Part shown: positions 41,782-50,921 of the stretch, in pieces | Numbering within the stretch: the stretch's first letter is position 1 | Layout: the number at the start of each line of letters is the position of its first letter | Source: JAAYZX01 sp040770645 | GTDB lineage: Bacteria; Actinomycetota; Thermoleophilia; RBG-16-64-13 | Assembly (NCBI GenBank): GCA_040770645.1 | Contig: JAXGIS010000014.1 | Coordinates: 1-51,244 of the forward strand | DNA: 51,244 nt | Direction of reading: 5' to 3' | Notes under the pieces: generated by a model | Told to the model about the DNA's origin: nothing | The model's input: only the letters and a program-made list of their open reading frames with translations | Databases searched by the model: none | Translations under genes and position numbers: made by a program

Positions 41782-44289
41782 ATGCTGCAAACGCTGGAAG
41801 GGAAGATAGAGCACGTTGAGATAGCGGACGAGATGCGTTCGTCCTACCTCGACTACGCCATGAGCGTAATCGTGGGGCGCGCGTTGCCCGACGTGCGCGA
41901 CGGTCTCAAGCCGGTGCATCGTCGTGTGCTGTACGGCATGCACGACGCGGGCATGCAGCCCAACCGACCGTATCGCAAATGCGCGCGCATTGTGGGGGAC
42001 GTGATGGGCAGCTACCATCCCCACGGCGATTCCGCTATCTACGACACGCTTGTGCGGATGGCACAGGACTTCTCCACCCGCTATCCGCTTGTGGACGGCC
42101 ACGGGAACTTCGGTTCAGTGGATGGCGACGCCGCGGCCGCAATGCGGTACACGGAGTGCCGGCTGGCGCGGGTTGCCACCGAGTTGCTGCGGGATATCGA
42201 AGCCGACACCGTTGACTTCGTTCCGAACTACGACGAGAGCCGTGAAGAGCCGACCGTTCTACCCGCCCGCTTCCCCAACCTGCTGGTCAATGGGAGCTCG
42301 GGGATCGCCGTGGGCATGGCCACCAACATACCCCCGCACAACTTGGGCGAGACCATCGACGCCACGGTGGCCCTCATTGAGGATCCCACCCTGGACACTG
42401 CGTCGCTCATGCGCCTCCTGAAGGGACCGGACTTCCCTACCGGGGGCATCATCATCGGGCGAGAGGGCATCCGTGAGGCGTACGAGACCGGCCGGGGCCG
42501 CGTGCTGGTGCGGGCCAAAGTCCACACTGAGCCCATCAAGCAGGGCAAGACCGCCATCATAGTCACGGAGATCCCGTACCAGGTCAACAAGGCGCAGATG
42601 ATCGAGAAGATCGCCGAACTGGTTCGCGAGAAGAAGATCAGTGAGATCTCCGATCTTCGCGATGAGTCCGATCGCTCCGGCATGCGCATCGTGATTGAGC
42701 TGAAGCGCGAAGCCATTCCCAGGGTGGTTCTCAATAAGCTCTACAAGCACACGGCCATGCAGGCCACTTTCGGGATCATCAACATCGCATTGGTGGACGG
42801 CATCCCGAAGACGCTGGCACTCAAAGACATACTTCGCCACTACATCGCCCATCAGAAGGAAGTTGTAGTCCGCCGTACCCGCTACGAGTTGGACAAGGCG
42901 CGCAAGCGGGCCCATATCCTTGAGGGGCTGCTGGTGGCCATCGCCAACCTGGACGAGGTTATCCGCATCATTCGCTCCAGCGAAGACACTGAGGCGGCCA
43001 GGACGAACCTGATGGCACGCTTTGACCTGTCCGAGGAACAGGCGCAGGCCATAGTTGATCTGCGCCTGCGGCAGCTCACGGCCCTGGAACGGCACAAGCT
43101 GGAGGAAGAGCATCGCGATCTCGTGGAACGCATAGCATACCTGGAGTCGGTGTTGGCCAGCGACGCCAAAGTGTACGAGATCATCCGGGAGGAGTTGCTC
43201 GAGGTCAAAGCCATGTACAACGACGCGCGCCGTACCGAGATCGCGCCGTCCGAGGGCGAGATCGACATCGAAGACATGATAGCGGTGGAAGAGATGGTCA
43301 TTTGTGTGACCAAGTCCGGCTATGTGAAGCGTATGCCCGTGTCCGGATACCGTCTGCAGCATCGAGGCGGCATGGGTGTCAGTGGTATGGATCTCAAAGA
43401 CGGTGACTACATCGAGCACCTGTTCATCACCACCACGCACCATTACCTGCTCTTCGTCACCTCACGGGGGAAGATCTATCGGCTGAAGGTACATGAGTTG
43501 CCCCTGGGGAGCCGGCAGTCCAAGGGGCGGGCGCTCGTCAATCTCCTGCCCCTGGCCCAGGGCGAACAGGTCAAGGCGGTCATCGCCACCAAGGACTTCA
43601 AGGATGCCGCGCACCTCGTCTTCGCCACCCGCAAAGGCCAGGTCAAAAAAACCGAGTTCAAGGAGTACGACACCCGTCTACGGGCCGACGGCCTCATCGC
43701 CATCAACCTGCGTGAAGACGACGAGCTTATCGCCGTGGAACTCACTACCGGGGACGATGATCTGATCTTGGTTTCGTCAGAGGGCAAGGCCATCCGCTTC
43801 CACGAGACAGGCGTGAAGCCCACAGGGCGCGACACCAAGGGTGTGGGCGGTATGGCTCTTCCCAAGGGCCACCATGTCGTGGGCATGGCCACGGCGCGCA
43901 ACGATCTCGATCTGGTCTGTGTCACGACAGGTGGTTACGGTAAGCGTACGCCCATGTCGGAGTACCGTACCCAGAAGCGCGGTGGACGGGGGGTCATCAC
44001 CATCAAGGACGCGCCCGGCCGCGGCGACCTGGTGGCCGTCTGTCCGGCGCGCGAGGATCACGAGCTGCTGCTGGTGAGCCAAGAGGGCGTCCTCATCCGC
44101 ACGCCGGTCAAGCAGATCTCCTGCATGGGCCGCAATACCATGGGGGTGCGCATCATGAAGCTCAACGCGGGCGACCAGGTGTCGAGTGTGGCGCGGGTGG
44201 TGGCCGATGGCGAGGGCAACGGGGCCGGCAACGGCGAGGACGGAGCTGTGGACGGGGGCAACGGCGAGGAGGCATTGCCGGCATACTGA
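41782..44289 (+). CDS. gyrA: DNA gyrase subunit A
   Basis: 835 residues, 24 bp after gyrB. Winged-helix region with HPHGDSAIYDTLVRMAQDFS (quinolone-region Ser and Asp both wild type), catalytic Tyr in AAMRYTECRLARVA, LLVNGSSGIAVGMATNIPPH, coiled-coil gate, then a six-bladed C-terminal pinwheel. The first GyrA box reads QHRGGMG (about residue 526) rather than Q-R/K-RGG-R/K-G; a sequence close to the canonical box, QKRGGRG, is at about 731. The tail is Gly/Asn/Glu-rich (two GNGE-like repeats). Five other blades look normal. Intact. Confidence 0.97.
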   Translation: MLQTLEGKIEHVEIADEMRSSYLDYAMSVIVGRALPDVRDGLKPVHRRVLYGMHDAGMQPNRPYRKCARIVGDVMGSYHPHGDSAIYDTLVRMAQDFSTRYPLVDGHGNFGSVDGDAAAAMRYTECRLARVATELLRDIEADTVDFVPNYDESREEPTVLPARFPNLLVNGSSGIAVGMATNIPPHNLGETIDATVALIEDPTLDTASLMRLLKGPDFPTGGIIIGREGIREAYETGRGRVLVRAKVHTEPIKQGKTAIIVTEIPYQVNKAQMIEKIAELVREKKISEISDLRDESDRSGMRIVIELKREAIPRVVLNKLYKHTAMQATFGIINIALVDGIPKTLALKDILRHYIAHQKEVVVRRTRYELDKARKRAHILEGLLVAIANLDEVIRIIRSSEDTEAARTNLMARFDLSEEQAQAIVDLRLRQLTALERHKLEEEHRDLVERIAYLESVLASDAKVYEIIREELLEVKAMYNDARRTEIAPSEGEIDIEDMIAVEEMVICVTKSGYVKRMPVSGYRLQHRGGMGVSGMDLKDGDYIEHLFITTTHHYLLFVTSRGKIYRLKVHELPLGSRQSKGRALVNLLPLAQGEQVKAVIATKDFKDAAHLVFATRKGQVKKTEFKEYDTRLRADGLIAINLREDDELIAVELTTGDDDLILVSSEGKAIRFHETGVKPTGRDTKGVGGMALPKGHHVVGMATARNDLDLVCVTTGGYGKRTPMSEYRTQKRGGRGVITIKDAPGRGDLVAVCPAREDHELLLVSQEGVLIRTPVKQISCMGRNTMGVRIMKLNAGDQVSSVARVVADGEGNGAGNGEDGAVDGGNGEEALPAY

Positions 44290-44365
44290 TGCCGGTAGGG
44301 CGACGCCTTGCGAGGCTCGGGGGCCGGGATCTCGCCGGCGGACCCCGCTGCCACCCAAGCGATGC

Positions 44366-46051
44366 TCACGTCGTCACGCGCTGCACTTCCTCAACAGAGG
44401 TGATCCCGGCCAGCACCTTCTTCACGCCGTCCTGCCTGAGAGTCCTCATCCAGCCGGTTGCGGCGGCTTGGCGAATGTCGTCAGCACTGGCCTGATCGAG
44501 TATCAAGCGTCGCAGCTCTTTTGTGATGGGGAGCACTTCGAATAGACCGATCCGACCACTGTAGCCGGTATTGAAGCAGCGGCGACACCCCACCGGTTCG
44601 AATACATCGACCACCTTTTTGCCGAAGAACTCTCGATCCGCCGTCGTCATAGTGGATGGGGTGAGGTGGACCTGCTTGGCGCAATGACGGCAGAGTTTGC
44701 GTGCCAGGCGCTGGGCCACCACGCATTCGAGGGATGAGGCGATGAGATAGGGTGGCAACCCCATCTCCAGCAGGCGAGACACAGTCGCGGGGGCATCGTT
44801 GGTATGGAGGGTCGACAAGACCAAATGGCCGGTCAGCGATGCTTCGGTGGCAATGAGAGCGGTCTCGTAGTCGCGGATCTCACCCACCATGATAATGTCG
44901 GGGTCGCTCCGAACCAGAGAGCGGAGAGTGGAGGCGAATGTCAACCCAATGTTGGATCGGATCTGCGTCTGCAGGATTCCGGGCATCTTCCTTTCCACCG
45001 GGTCCTCCACTGTGTAGATCTTGACCCCGGGCTGGTTGAGTTCCTCAAGAGCGGCATAGAGACTGGTCGACTTCCCCGATCCGGTGGGGCCCGTGATCAG
45101 CACCTGCCCGTGCGGCCGGCGGATGGCCGAACGGAACGTTTTGAGCTCGTTCGTCCCCATGCCCAGGTCCTGCAACGAAATGGAAGACATGGATACTTCG
45201 AGCAGGCGGAGAGTGATGTTCTCCCCGTACACGGTGGGCAGGCTTGCGATGCGGATATCCACTTCCTCGCCATCACGCACGTAGGTGGCGCGTCCGTCCT
45301 GGGGGAGGCGTTTTTCGGCGATGTCCATATCGCCCAGGATCTTGATCCTGGAGATCACCCCGGCTCGCCGCGAGGGTGGGAGTGTGGTGAGGTGGTGGAG
45401 CACGCCGTCCAACCTTATTCGCACCACCAGGCCGTCGGCCTGTGGCTCGAAGTGGATGTCGGAGGCGTGGCGCTTGAGGGCGGTGTCGAGTATGTCGTCG
45501 ACAACCTTGACCACAGAGAAGTCCTGGGCTTCTTCCTTGTCGGGCTCGCCGTTCGTAGTATCGGCTGATTGCTCGACCGTGGCTCCGTTCAACTCGTTCT
45601 TGCCGTTGAAAAAAAGGTCGATCGCATCAGCCATACCCGTTGCCGTGGCCACCGCCGGGATCACGTTCTTGCCGGTGATGATCCGTACGTCATCGATGGT
45701 GACCACATCGAGCGGGTTCACCATAGCCAGCACGATCGCGTCATCTCGGAAATCCACAGGGATCGCGTGTCGGGCTCGCACAAACTTCTCTGTCAGCAAG
45801 TTGACTGCCGCCGGGTTGGGGTAGGTAGCTGTCGGGTCGAGCACATCGAGCCCACGTTGGGACGCCAAGGCTTCTGCCAACTGCTCTTCCGTGAGACAGC
45901 CGAGGACCACCAGAGCCTCGCCGAGTCTGGCACCCGTCTCGCGTTGGTATTCGAGTCCCTTGCGAAGGTCATCGTGTCCAACCAAGCCGCGTGCCAGCAG
46001 GACGTCTCCCAGCCTTCGCGATGCACCGATGTTATTGAGTGATGGGCTCAT
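44366..46051 (-). CDS. GspE/PilB-family type II secretion/type IV pilus assembly ATPase
   Basis: 561 residues from ATG 46051. N-terminal MshEN/T2SSE_N domain (GDVLLARGLVGHDDLRKGLE, GEALVVLGCLTEEQLAEAL), then KHASDIHFEPQADGLVVRIR, Walker A ITGPTGSGKSTSLYAALEEL, Asp box IYTVEDPVE, Walker B DPDIIMVGEIRD, His box HLVLSTLHTNDAP and a tetracysteine zinc motif (LCRHCAKQ, CRRCFNTGYSG). A hexameric motor for pilus or pseudopilus assembly. No other pilus genes are present, so it is isolated here. It converges with gyrA; 44278-44295 forms a small 7-bp hairpin across the gyrA stop. Confidence 0.95.
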   Translation of the reverse strand: MSPSLNNIGASRRLGDVLLARGLVGHDDLRKGLEYQRETGARLGEALVVLGCLTEEQLAEALASQRGLDVLDPTATYPNPAAVNLLTEKFVRARHAIPVDFRDDAIVLAMVNPLDVVTIDDVRIITGKNVIPAVATATGMADAIDLFFNGKNELNGATVEQSADTTNGEPDKEEAQDFSVVKVVDDILDTALKRHASDIHFEPQADGLVVRIRLDGVLHHLTTLPPSRRAGVISRIKILGDMDIAEKRLPQDGRATYVRDGEEVDIRIASLPTVYGENITLRLLEVSMSSISLQDLGMGTNELKTFRSAIRRPHGQVLITGPTGSGKSTSLYAALEELNQPGVKIYTVEDPVERKMPGILQTQIRSNIGLTFASTLRSLVRSDPDIIMVGEIRDYETALIATEASLTGHLVLSTLHTNDAPATVSRLLEMGLPPYLIASSLECVVAQRLARKLCRHCAKQVHLTPSTMTTADREFFGKKVVDVFEPVGCRRCFNTGYSGRIGLFEVLPITKELRRLILDQASADDIRQAAATGWMRTLRQDGVKKVLAGITSVEEVQRVTT

Positions 46052-46153
46052 TGCTTGTGCGCACACTCTGCTGCCACGATGGGGCCTGCAGGGGTGTTTG
46101 GTATAATTGTCGGCAACATCCCGCGATTTCTGAACTGGGGAGTACTGGAGAGC

Positions 46154-46836
46154 ATGCCGCTCTTTTTGTGGGACTGGACCATATTCCTACTCATCCCTGC
46201 GTTACTCCTCACCATTGTGGCGCAGGTGCGGGTAACCTCTACCTTCAATCGCTACAAGGAGGTCCCTTCCGCCCGTGGTTTGACCGGTGCGCAGGGGGCC
46301 AGGATGTTGCTCGATTCCTCTGGGCTGGGGCATGTGGGTATTCAGGTGGAGGGTGGCAGGCTGAGCGACCATTACGATCCGCGGTCGAAGACGCTCACGC
46401 TCAGTCCCGAGGTGGCCAACGGCAACTCCCTGGCGGCGTTGGGGGTTGCCGCACACGAGGCCGGTCACGCCATTCAAGACGCGGAGAAATACGCATTCCT
46501 TCGTGCCCGTAGCTCCATGGTGCAAGGGGCGGCGTTGGGCAGCAACGTTGGGTTCTTCTTGTTCTTTGTGGGTCTTGTTCTCGGGAGAAATACGCTGCTC
46601 ATGAACATCGGTATTGTGATGTTCTCCCTCTTCGTTTTGTTCACGCTGGTCACGCTTCCGGTGGAGATCAACGCCTCACGCCGCGCGCTCGCGGGCCTGG
46701 CGTCGCACAACATACTGCTGCCGGACGAGATGCGCGGAGCGCGGGCAGTGCTGAGCGCGGCGGCTCTAACCTATGTGGCGGCGCGCTCATGGCTCTCCTC
46801 AACCTACTGCGCTTGGTGCTTATCAGCCGGCGGTAA
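46154..46836 (+). CDS. YugP-like neutral zinc metallopeptidase, membrane-bound; frameshift near the C-terminus
   Basis: About 227 residues repaired. An N-terminal membrane helix (TIFLLIPALLLTIVAQV), then DHYDPRSKTLTLSPEVANGN and GVAAHEAGHAIQDAEKYAFL with the HExxH-type HEAGH zinc motif, then two or three helices (NVGFFLFFVGLVLG, IGIVMFSLFVLFTLVTLPVE) and the NASRRALAGL segment characteristic of YugP/DUF2268-like membrane proteases. The frame breaks near 46780 (extra GC or one missing base in GCGGCGCGCTC); the next frame continues as ALMALLNLLRLVLISRR to a TAA at 46836, the expected end. Confidence 0.85.
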
Positions 46837-46839
46837 TCG

Positions 46840-46855
46840 ACCGGTGCGCACCGGT
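46840..46855. repeat. 16-bp perfect palindrome between convergent genes
   Basis: ACCGGTGCGCACCGGT is a perfect palindrome located 3 bp after the YugP-like stop and 65 bp before the end of the convergent response regulator gene, and is followed by GGCACCGG. It may act in 3' end formation for both genes, though no T tract is seen. Confidence 0.5.
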
Positions 46856-46920
46856 GGCACCGGCTCTGGGCCAGGTGCGAACATCCATTCGCCGGCGGGG
46901 CTGTTCGCCTGAGGTCCCGG

Positions 46921-47283
46921 TCAGGCGAGGAGCTGCTCGATGACGTCCAGGACTCGCGAGATCCGGAAGGGTTTTGTGATGTAGGCGTCCACCCCCGCCT
47001 GCCGACCGCTTTCTTCGTCGCCGCGCCGGCCTTGGCCGTAGCGCAATGATGGGGATGGCCATCGTGGCCGGATCCTCTTTGAGGGAGGCCGTGGCCGCGT
47101 AACCATCCATCTCGGGCATCATGAGATCCATCAGGACGAGATCAGGGTCGGTGGATCGCGTGGTGACACTGCCTCCACCCCGTTCGTGGCCCTGTGTACC
47201 TCGTGGCCCACGGCCTCCAGTGACATGGATAGGATGGTGAGGATGTCTGGGTCATCGTCAGCCACAAGAATCCGCGCCATCAT
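46921..47283 (-). pseudogene. Single-domain response regulator (CheY-like), frameshifted
   Basis: Receiver domain of about 120 residues. MARILVADDDPDILTILSMS supplies the acidic pocket (DDD), then after a shift near 47155 LVLMDLMMPEMDGYAATASL with the phospho-acceptor Asp, PIIALTAKAG with the conserved Thr and, after a shift near 47040, GVDAYITKPFRISRVLDVIE with the conserved Lys. Stop at 46921. The start overlaps the histidine kinase stop (ATGATG/TGA), so the pair is translationally coupled. No output domain: a CheY- or Spo0F-type relay protein. Confidence 0.85.
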
Positions 47284-49112
47284 GCCTCCTTTGCCTGAGT
47301 ATGAGTGAGTCCCGTGCCGTGCGGTCCCAGGATGTGCGGGATGGTGAAAACAAACACCGAGCCCTTTCCTGCCTGCGACTGTACCGTGATGGTGCCACCA
47401 TGGAGATGTATCAGGTCCCGCGTGATGGCTAGTCCAAGGCCGGTGCCGCCCTGGGCTCGAGTCGAGGTGTTATCGATCTGTGAGAAGCGTTCGAAGATGC
47501 GGTCGAAGTCCTCTGGTCTGATGCCGATTCCGGTGTCGGATACCCGGACCTCCACGAAGCCGGTGGACAAAGGCCGGCCCTCAATGGTCACCGAGCCGAA
47601 CTCAGGGGTGAATTTGACTGCGTTTGTCACGAGATTCATCAGCACCTGCTCCAGCCTGGAGGCATCAGCGAGTAGGGGGGGCAGCGCCCCGGGTAGCAAG
47701 CTCGAGACTTTTATGTTCTTCTCGCGGGCCTTGGGTCCCACCACGCTGAGCACGTCTCCCACAACCGCCTTGAGGTCTACGGGCTCTAGGCTGAGATCCA
47801 TCCTGCCGGCCTCCACCTTGGTAAGGTCCAGCAGGTCATTGATGAGATTGAGCAGGGTGTCGCTGCTGTTCAGCACGCTGCGTAGCAGGGCGCGCTGCTT
47901 GTCGGAGACCTCGCCGGCCAGGCCGGAGATCAACATGTCCGTGTAGCCGACGATGCTGGTCAGTGGTGTGCGAAGTTCGTGGCTCATGGTGGCCAAGAAG
48001 TCGCTCTTCAGCCGGTCCACATGCAGCAACTCCTCGTTTGCCGCGGCCAACTCCTGTGTGAACTGAACATTGCGTACCGCGATGGCCAATTGTCCTCCGA
48101 TGGCATCGAGCAGTTCCTCGGCTCCCCGTTGGACGCGTTGCGCCGGTCTGCTGAGCAGGTAGACTGTTCCCAAGTACTCTTCGCCGAGGCGTAGAGGCGC
48201 GGCCAGATAGCTCAAAAAGCCGAGGGTCGGCGGTTCGAACGCCGCTCGTTCGATGGCGTCCACCCGGTTCGGGAGTCGACCCCCCAGGAGCATTCGGCAT
48301 GAGGAGTCATCTATGCCCAGACGGGCGGCCACCGCTCCTTCCGTGGCACCGGGCGCGAAGAGGGCGATGAAACCCGCGCCCACGCCAACATAGGAGGCGA
48401 GCTTGCCCAGGGCCTGAGGCAGTATTGTCTCCAAGTCCTGCAGACGAGACAGGATGGCTCCCGTCTCTTCCAGGACTAGGAACCGACGGTTGATTTCTTG
48501 TTGCACGGCTACCCGAGCCCGCTCCACGGCCAGGGATTCTTTGAGGCGCGCATTGGCCGTGACCAGACTCCCCGCCAGAAGGCCGGCTGCGTAGGCTATG
48601 ACCATAAGACCGAGTGCGATGACGGCGACGGCGGCCCAACCGTTCGCAACGGACACGCCCAAAGAAGCCGGCAAGTCGGCCACGGCGACGCCGCGCTGGG
48701 CCAAATACGCGAGCCCGGCGAACAAGGCGACCTCAGCCAAGGCCACAGCGTATGTGGGCCCCGGCCCCAGAAGCATGGATGCGGCCAGGGCCGGCCACAG
48801 CAGGAGTACGGCCACAGCGCTACCCGGGCCGCCCGTGACCTGAACGATCAACAGAACGAAGAGGGCGTCGGCCACTACTGCGGGCCATACGCCGCGCCCC
48901 TTGGGAGAGGCGCGCGTCCACAGGGCCACGGGTATGTTGCTGAGCACTACCAGTCCGCCCACACCGGTCACCCACCAGGCAAGGGGGTCGCGGGTGGCGA
49001 GCGCCAGTACCAGCAGCGTTCCGACGAGAGGCAGCGTCAAGAGAGTGCGGGCTATGACGAAGTCACCCACCTGGAGGTAAGGAGTCGAGGGCTTCGCAGC
49101 GAACTTCTTCAT
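47280..49112 (-). CDS. Membrane sensor histidine kinase with GAF domain
   Basis: 610 residues. About five or six transmembrane segments in residues 15-190 (for example LLTLPLVGTLLVLALA, AVAVIALGLMVIAYAAGLLA), a short coiled coil, a GAF-like domain at about 220-350 (FLSYLAAPLRLGEEYLGTVY), HisKA with FLATMSHELRTPLTSIVGY (phospho-acceptor His near 376) and HATPase_c with LVTNAVKFTPEFG (N box), VSDTGIGIRPEDFDRIFERF (G1/F) and GTGLGLAITRDLI (G2). The membrane part resembles seven-TM or MASE-type sensors rather than an extracellular sensor. Coupled to the response regulator. Signal unknown. Confidence 0.93.
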   Translation of the reverse strand: MKKFAAKPSTPYLQVGDFVIARTLLTLPLVGTLLVLALATRDPLAWWVTGVGGLVVLSNIPVALWTRASPKGRGVWPAVVADALFVLLIVQVTGGPGSAVAVLLLWPALAASMLLGPGPTYAVALAEVALFAGLAYLAQRGVAVADLPASLGVSVANGWAAVAVIALGLMVIAYAAGLLAGSLVTANARLKESLAVERARVAVQQEINRRFLVLEETGAILSRLQDLETILPQALGKLASYVGVGAGFIALFAPGATEGAVAARLGIDDSSCRMLLGGRLPNRVDAIERAAFEPPTLGFLSYLAAPLRLGEEYLGTVYLLSRPAQRVQRGAEELLDAIGGQLAIAVRNVQFTQELAAANEELLHVDRLKSDFLATMSHELRTPLTSIVGYTDMLISGLAGEVSDKQRALLRSVLNSSDTLLNLINDLLDLTKVEAGRMDLSLEPVDLKAVVGDVLSVVGPKAREKNIKVSSLLPGALPPLLADASRLEQVLMNLVTNAVKFTPEFGSVTIEGRPLSTGFVEVRVSDTGIGIRPEDFDRIFERFSQIDNTSTRAQGGTGLGLAITRDLIHLHGGTITVQSQAGKGSVFVFTIPHILGPHGTGLTHTQAKEA

Positions 49113-49152
49113 ACGTCAGTGCATCGGCTAAAGTCGGCCGGAGGTGTAGCCG

Positions 49153-50496
49153 TTGTCAGTTCCCCGCCTCCTGTTTGTACCCACACACAAAACAGGTTTG
49201 GCCTACGCGGTGGCGTCTCTGCTCGCCGAGATAGCCGCGCGCGGCCGCGTGCCGGTCCGCCTCCATCACTTGGGTGCTTTGGGCTCTGCGGCGGTCTGGG
49301 ACAGATGGGGAGGATCAGGTTTCATAGACCCGGGTCTGTATGGGATGAAGGCTGCGGGGGATCTGTACGTGAAGTCCATGGCAGAGGCCCAACTCTCGCT
49401 GCTCTCCGCGAGCGTGGGGCTGTACGATGATGGTCCGAGCGGCTCTTGGACTCCCGCGGTCGTAGCTAGGAAGCTGGACGCGCCCGTGGTTCTTCTGCTT
49501 GATGTCCGCGGTTGGGGCAGGACTCTAGAGCACGTCCTCAATGGGGTGCGCGCAGCGGCGGAAGAGATCAACATTGCCGGTGTCATCTTCTGCGGGGCGC
49601 GTGATGGCGCACACGTGGAAAGCATTCGCAGGCTCGTATGCGGTCCCAATCTACCCTTGGTGGGTGCGCTCATGGATCGAGACGCCCTCACCTGGGATTC
49701 GCCCGCACCGGGAGTGGCGAACGTACCCCCCTTCGGTGATGTGACGGAGATGGTTGCACTCATGGAGCAGCGTCTCGACCTAGACCTCGTGGAGCAGTTG
49801 GCCGGCCAGCGCGGGTATCTACCCGATGGGGGCACCGTCCGGGACTCGGAGGGACCACTGGTGATGGTGGCCTCGTGTCGTGGCTTCACGCCGTGGAGCA
49901 GAGATGCCATCGATATGCTGCGGAGCGCCGGGGCGAGCGTGAGGCGGCTCGACTTGGCGGAGGACCGGGAGTTGCCGCACGACACTGCGGGGGTCATCAT
50001 AGCCGGGCACCTGTGGCAGGATGCCCTGCCTCATCTGGCTGACAACTACTCCCTCATGCGCGACCTGCGGGTCCACGTGGAAGACGGCCTGCCACTGTTG
50101 GCGCTCGGAGGGGGCATGACTTATCTGCTGCGTAGAGTGCAGGACTCGTATGGGAGGGCCCACGAACTGGCGGGAGTGATCCCTGCCGGCGCCGAGATTA
50201 TCTCTGATCTCGAGGAAGCCGAGTTCTTGGAGGTGAAGGCCGAGAAGGAGAACCCGCTGCTGGAACAGGGCGAACTCGTACGGGGCTGGGTGGTTCAGGA
50301 CGTGGAGTTGGCCGGATCTCCCGTGTCGCGCGATTTTGCCCTAACGCTCAAGCAGCCGGAGTGGGGCGCCCCCCTCGGAGAGGGAGCCTCCACCCCGCGA
50401 CTGCTCTGCTCGAGGGTGCTGATCCATCCGGCAGCCTGCCGTTCCGGCGTGGGCCGGTTCGTGGCCGCCTGTCGCGCTTACGCCTCAGAGCGCTGA
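49153..50496 (+). CDS. CobB/CobQ-like protein with degenerate ATP and glutaminase sites
   Basis: 447 residues from TTG 49153 with GGAGG 9 bp upstream. It has the two-domain layout of cobyrinate a,c-diamide synthase (CobB/CbiA): an N-terminal dethiobiotin-synthetase-like ATPase half (GSGFIDPGLYG, DAPVVLLLDVRGWGRTLE, INIAGVIFCGARDGAHVESI) and a C-terminal class I glutaminase-like half. But the P-loop, normally GTxSGxGKTT, reads PTHKTGLAYAV, and the nucleophile motif, normally AECGGLMYL, reads ALGGGMTYL, with Gly replacing Cys. The end His remains in VLIHPAACRSGVGRFVAACR. So it should neither hydrolyse glutamine nor bind ATP in the usual way. Divergent from the histidine kinase (40 bp), convergent with the cooT-like gene. 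No other cobalamin genes are nearby. Confidence 0.8.
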   Translation: MSVPRLLFVPTHKTGLAYAVASLLAEIAARGRVPVRLHHLGALGSAAVWDRWGGSGFIDPGLYGMKAAGDLYVKSMAEAQLSLLSASVGLYDDGPSGSWTPAVVARKLDAPVVLLLDVRGWGRTLEHVLNGVRAAAEEINIAGVIFCGARDGAHVESIRRLVCGPNLPLVGALMDRDALTWDSPAPGVANVPPFGDVTEMVALMEQRLDLDLVEQLAGQRGYLPDGGTVRDSEGPLVMVASCRGFTPWSRDAIDMLRSAGASVRRLDLAEDRELPHDTAGVIIAGHLWQDALPHLADNYSLMRDLRVHVEDGLPLLALGGGMTYLLRRVQDSYGRAHELAGVIPAGAEIISDLEEAEFLEVKAEKENPLLEQGELVRGWVVQDVELAGSPVSRDFALTLKQPEWGAPLGEGASTPRLLCSRVLIHPAACRSGVGRFVAACRAYASER

Positions 50497-50502
50497 GAGG
50501 TC

Positions 50503-50522
50503 TCGGCCGGGTTTGCGGCCGA
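50503..50522. terminator. Candidate bidirectional hairpin between cobB-like and cooT-like genes
   Basis: TCGGCCG (50503-50509) and CGGCCGA (50516-50522) form a 7-bp GC-rich stem with a 6-nt loop just after the cobB-like stop. No clear T run, so terminator activity is uncertain. Confidence 0.35.
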
Positions 50523-50567
50523 ACCTGCCCGAGCCGGAGCGGCGAAGCCAGAAGGCCTACCCGACCG

Positions 50568-50765
50568 TCAGGCGTGGTCTGCGGACTCCAGTACGATGCG
50601 GTGGTCCGCGAACGCAATCTCACGAATGCGGGCCGGTACACGAAGCTCTTCGCCGAGCAGGCTGACCATTACGATCTGATCGCCGTCCATGGTCAGGGAG
50701 ATCACGTCCTCCATGATCCGGCTTTCCACCCCAGATTTGACTAGATAGGCGTGTGATTCGCACAT
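50568..50765 (-). CDS. CooT-like small nickel-binding protein
   Basis: 65 residues from ATG 50765, chosen over a longer frame because GGAGGAGGTCC precedes it and the family begins MC. Sequence MCESHAYLVKSGVESRIMED, then GDQIVMVSLLGEE and ADHRIVLE, matches the CooT/DUF fold of small beta-rich proteins; Cys2, the nickel ligand in Rhodospirillum CooT, is present. CooT family proteins are linked to nickel delivery to CO dehydrogenase and other anaerobic enzymes. No CODH gene is in the window. Convergent with the cobB-like gene, divergent from chorismate mutase. Confidence 0.8.
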   Translation of the reverse strand: MCESHAYLVKSGVESRIMEDVISLTMDGDQIVMVSLLGEELRVPARIREIAFADHRIVLESADHA

Positions 50766-50921
50766 TTGTTGGACCTCCTCCTTGTTCTGGATGGCCACAT
50801 CTGCACAGAAGCGCACAACGGCGGTACGGCTCCCCATCTCGATTATCGTCGCATTAGGGCATCAGTGCTAGCATGATCCTTCGGATTGTGCTGGAGGCTG
50901 ATGGTTCCAGGAGGATTGTAG

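Noticed and set aside
44278..44295. Hairpin across the gyrA stop as an intrinsic terminator
   Set aside because: Stem is only 7 bp with a 4-nt loop and no T run.
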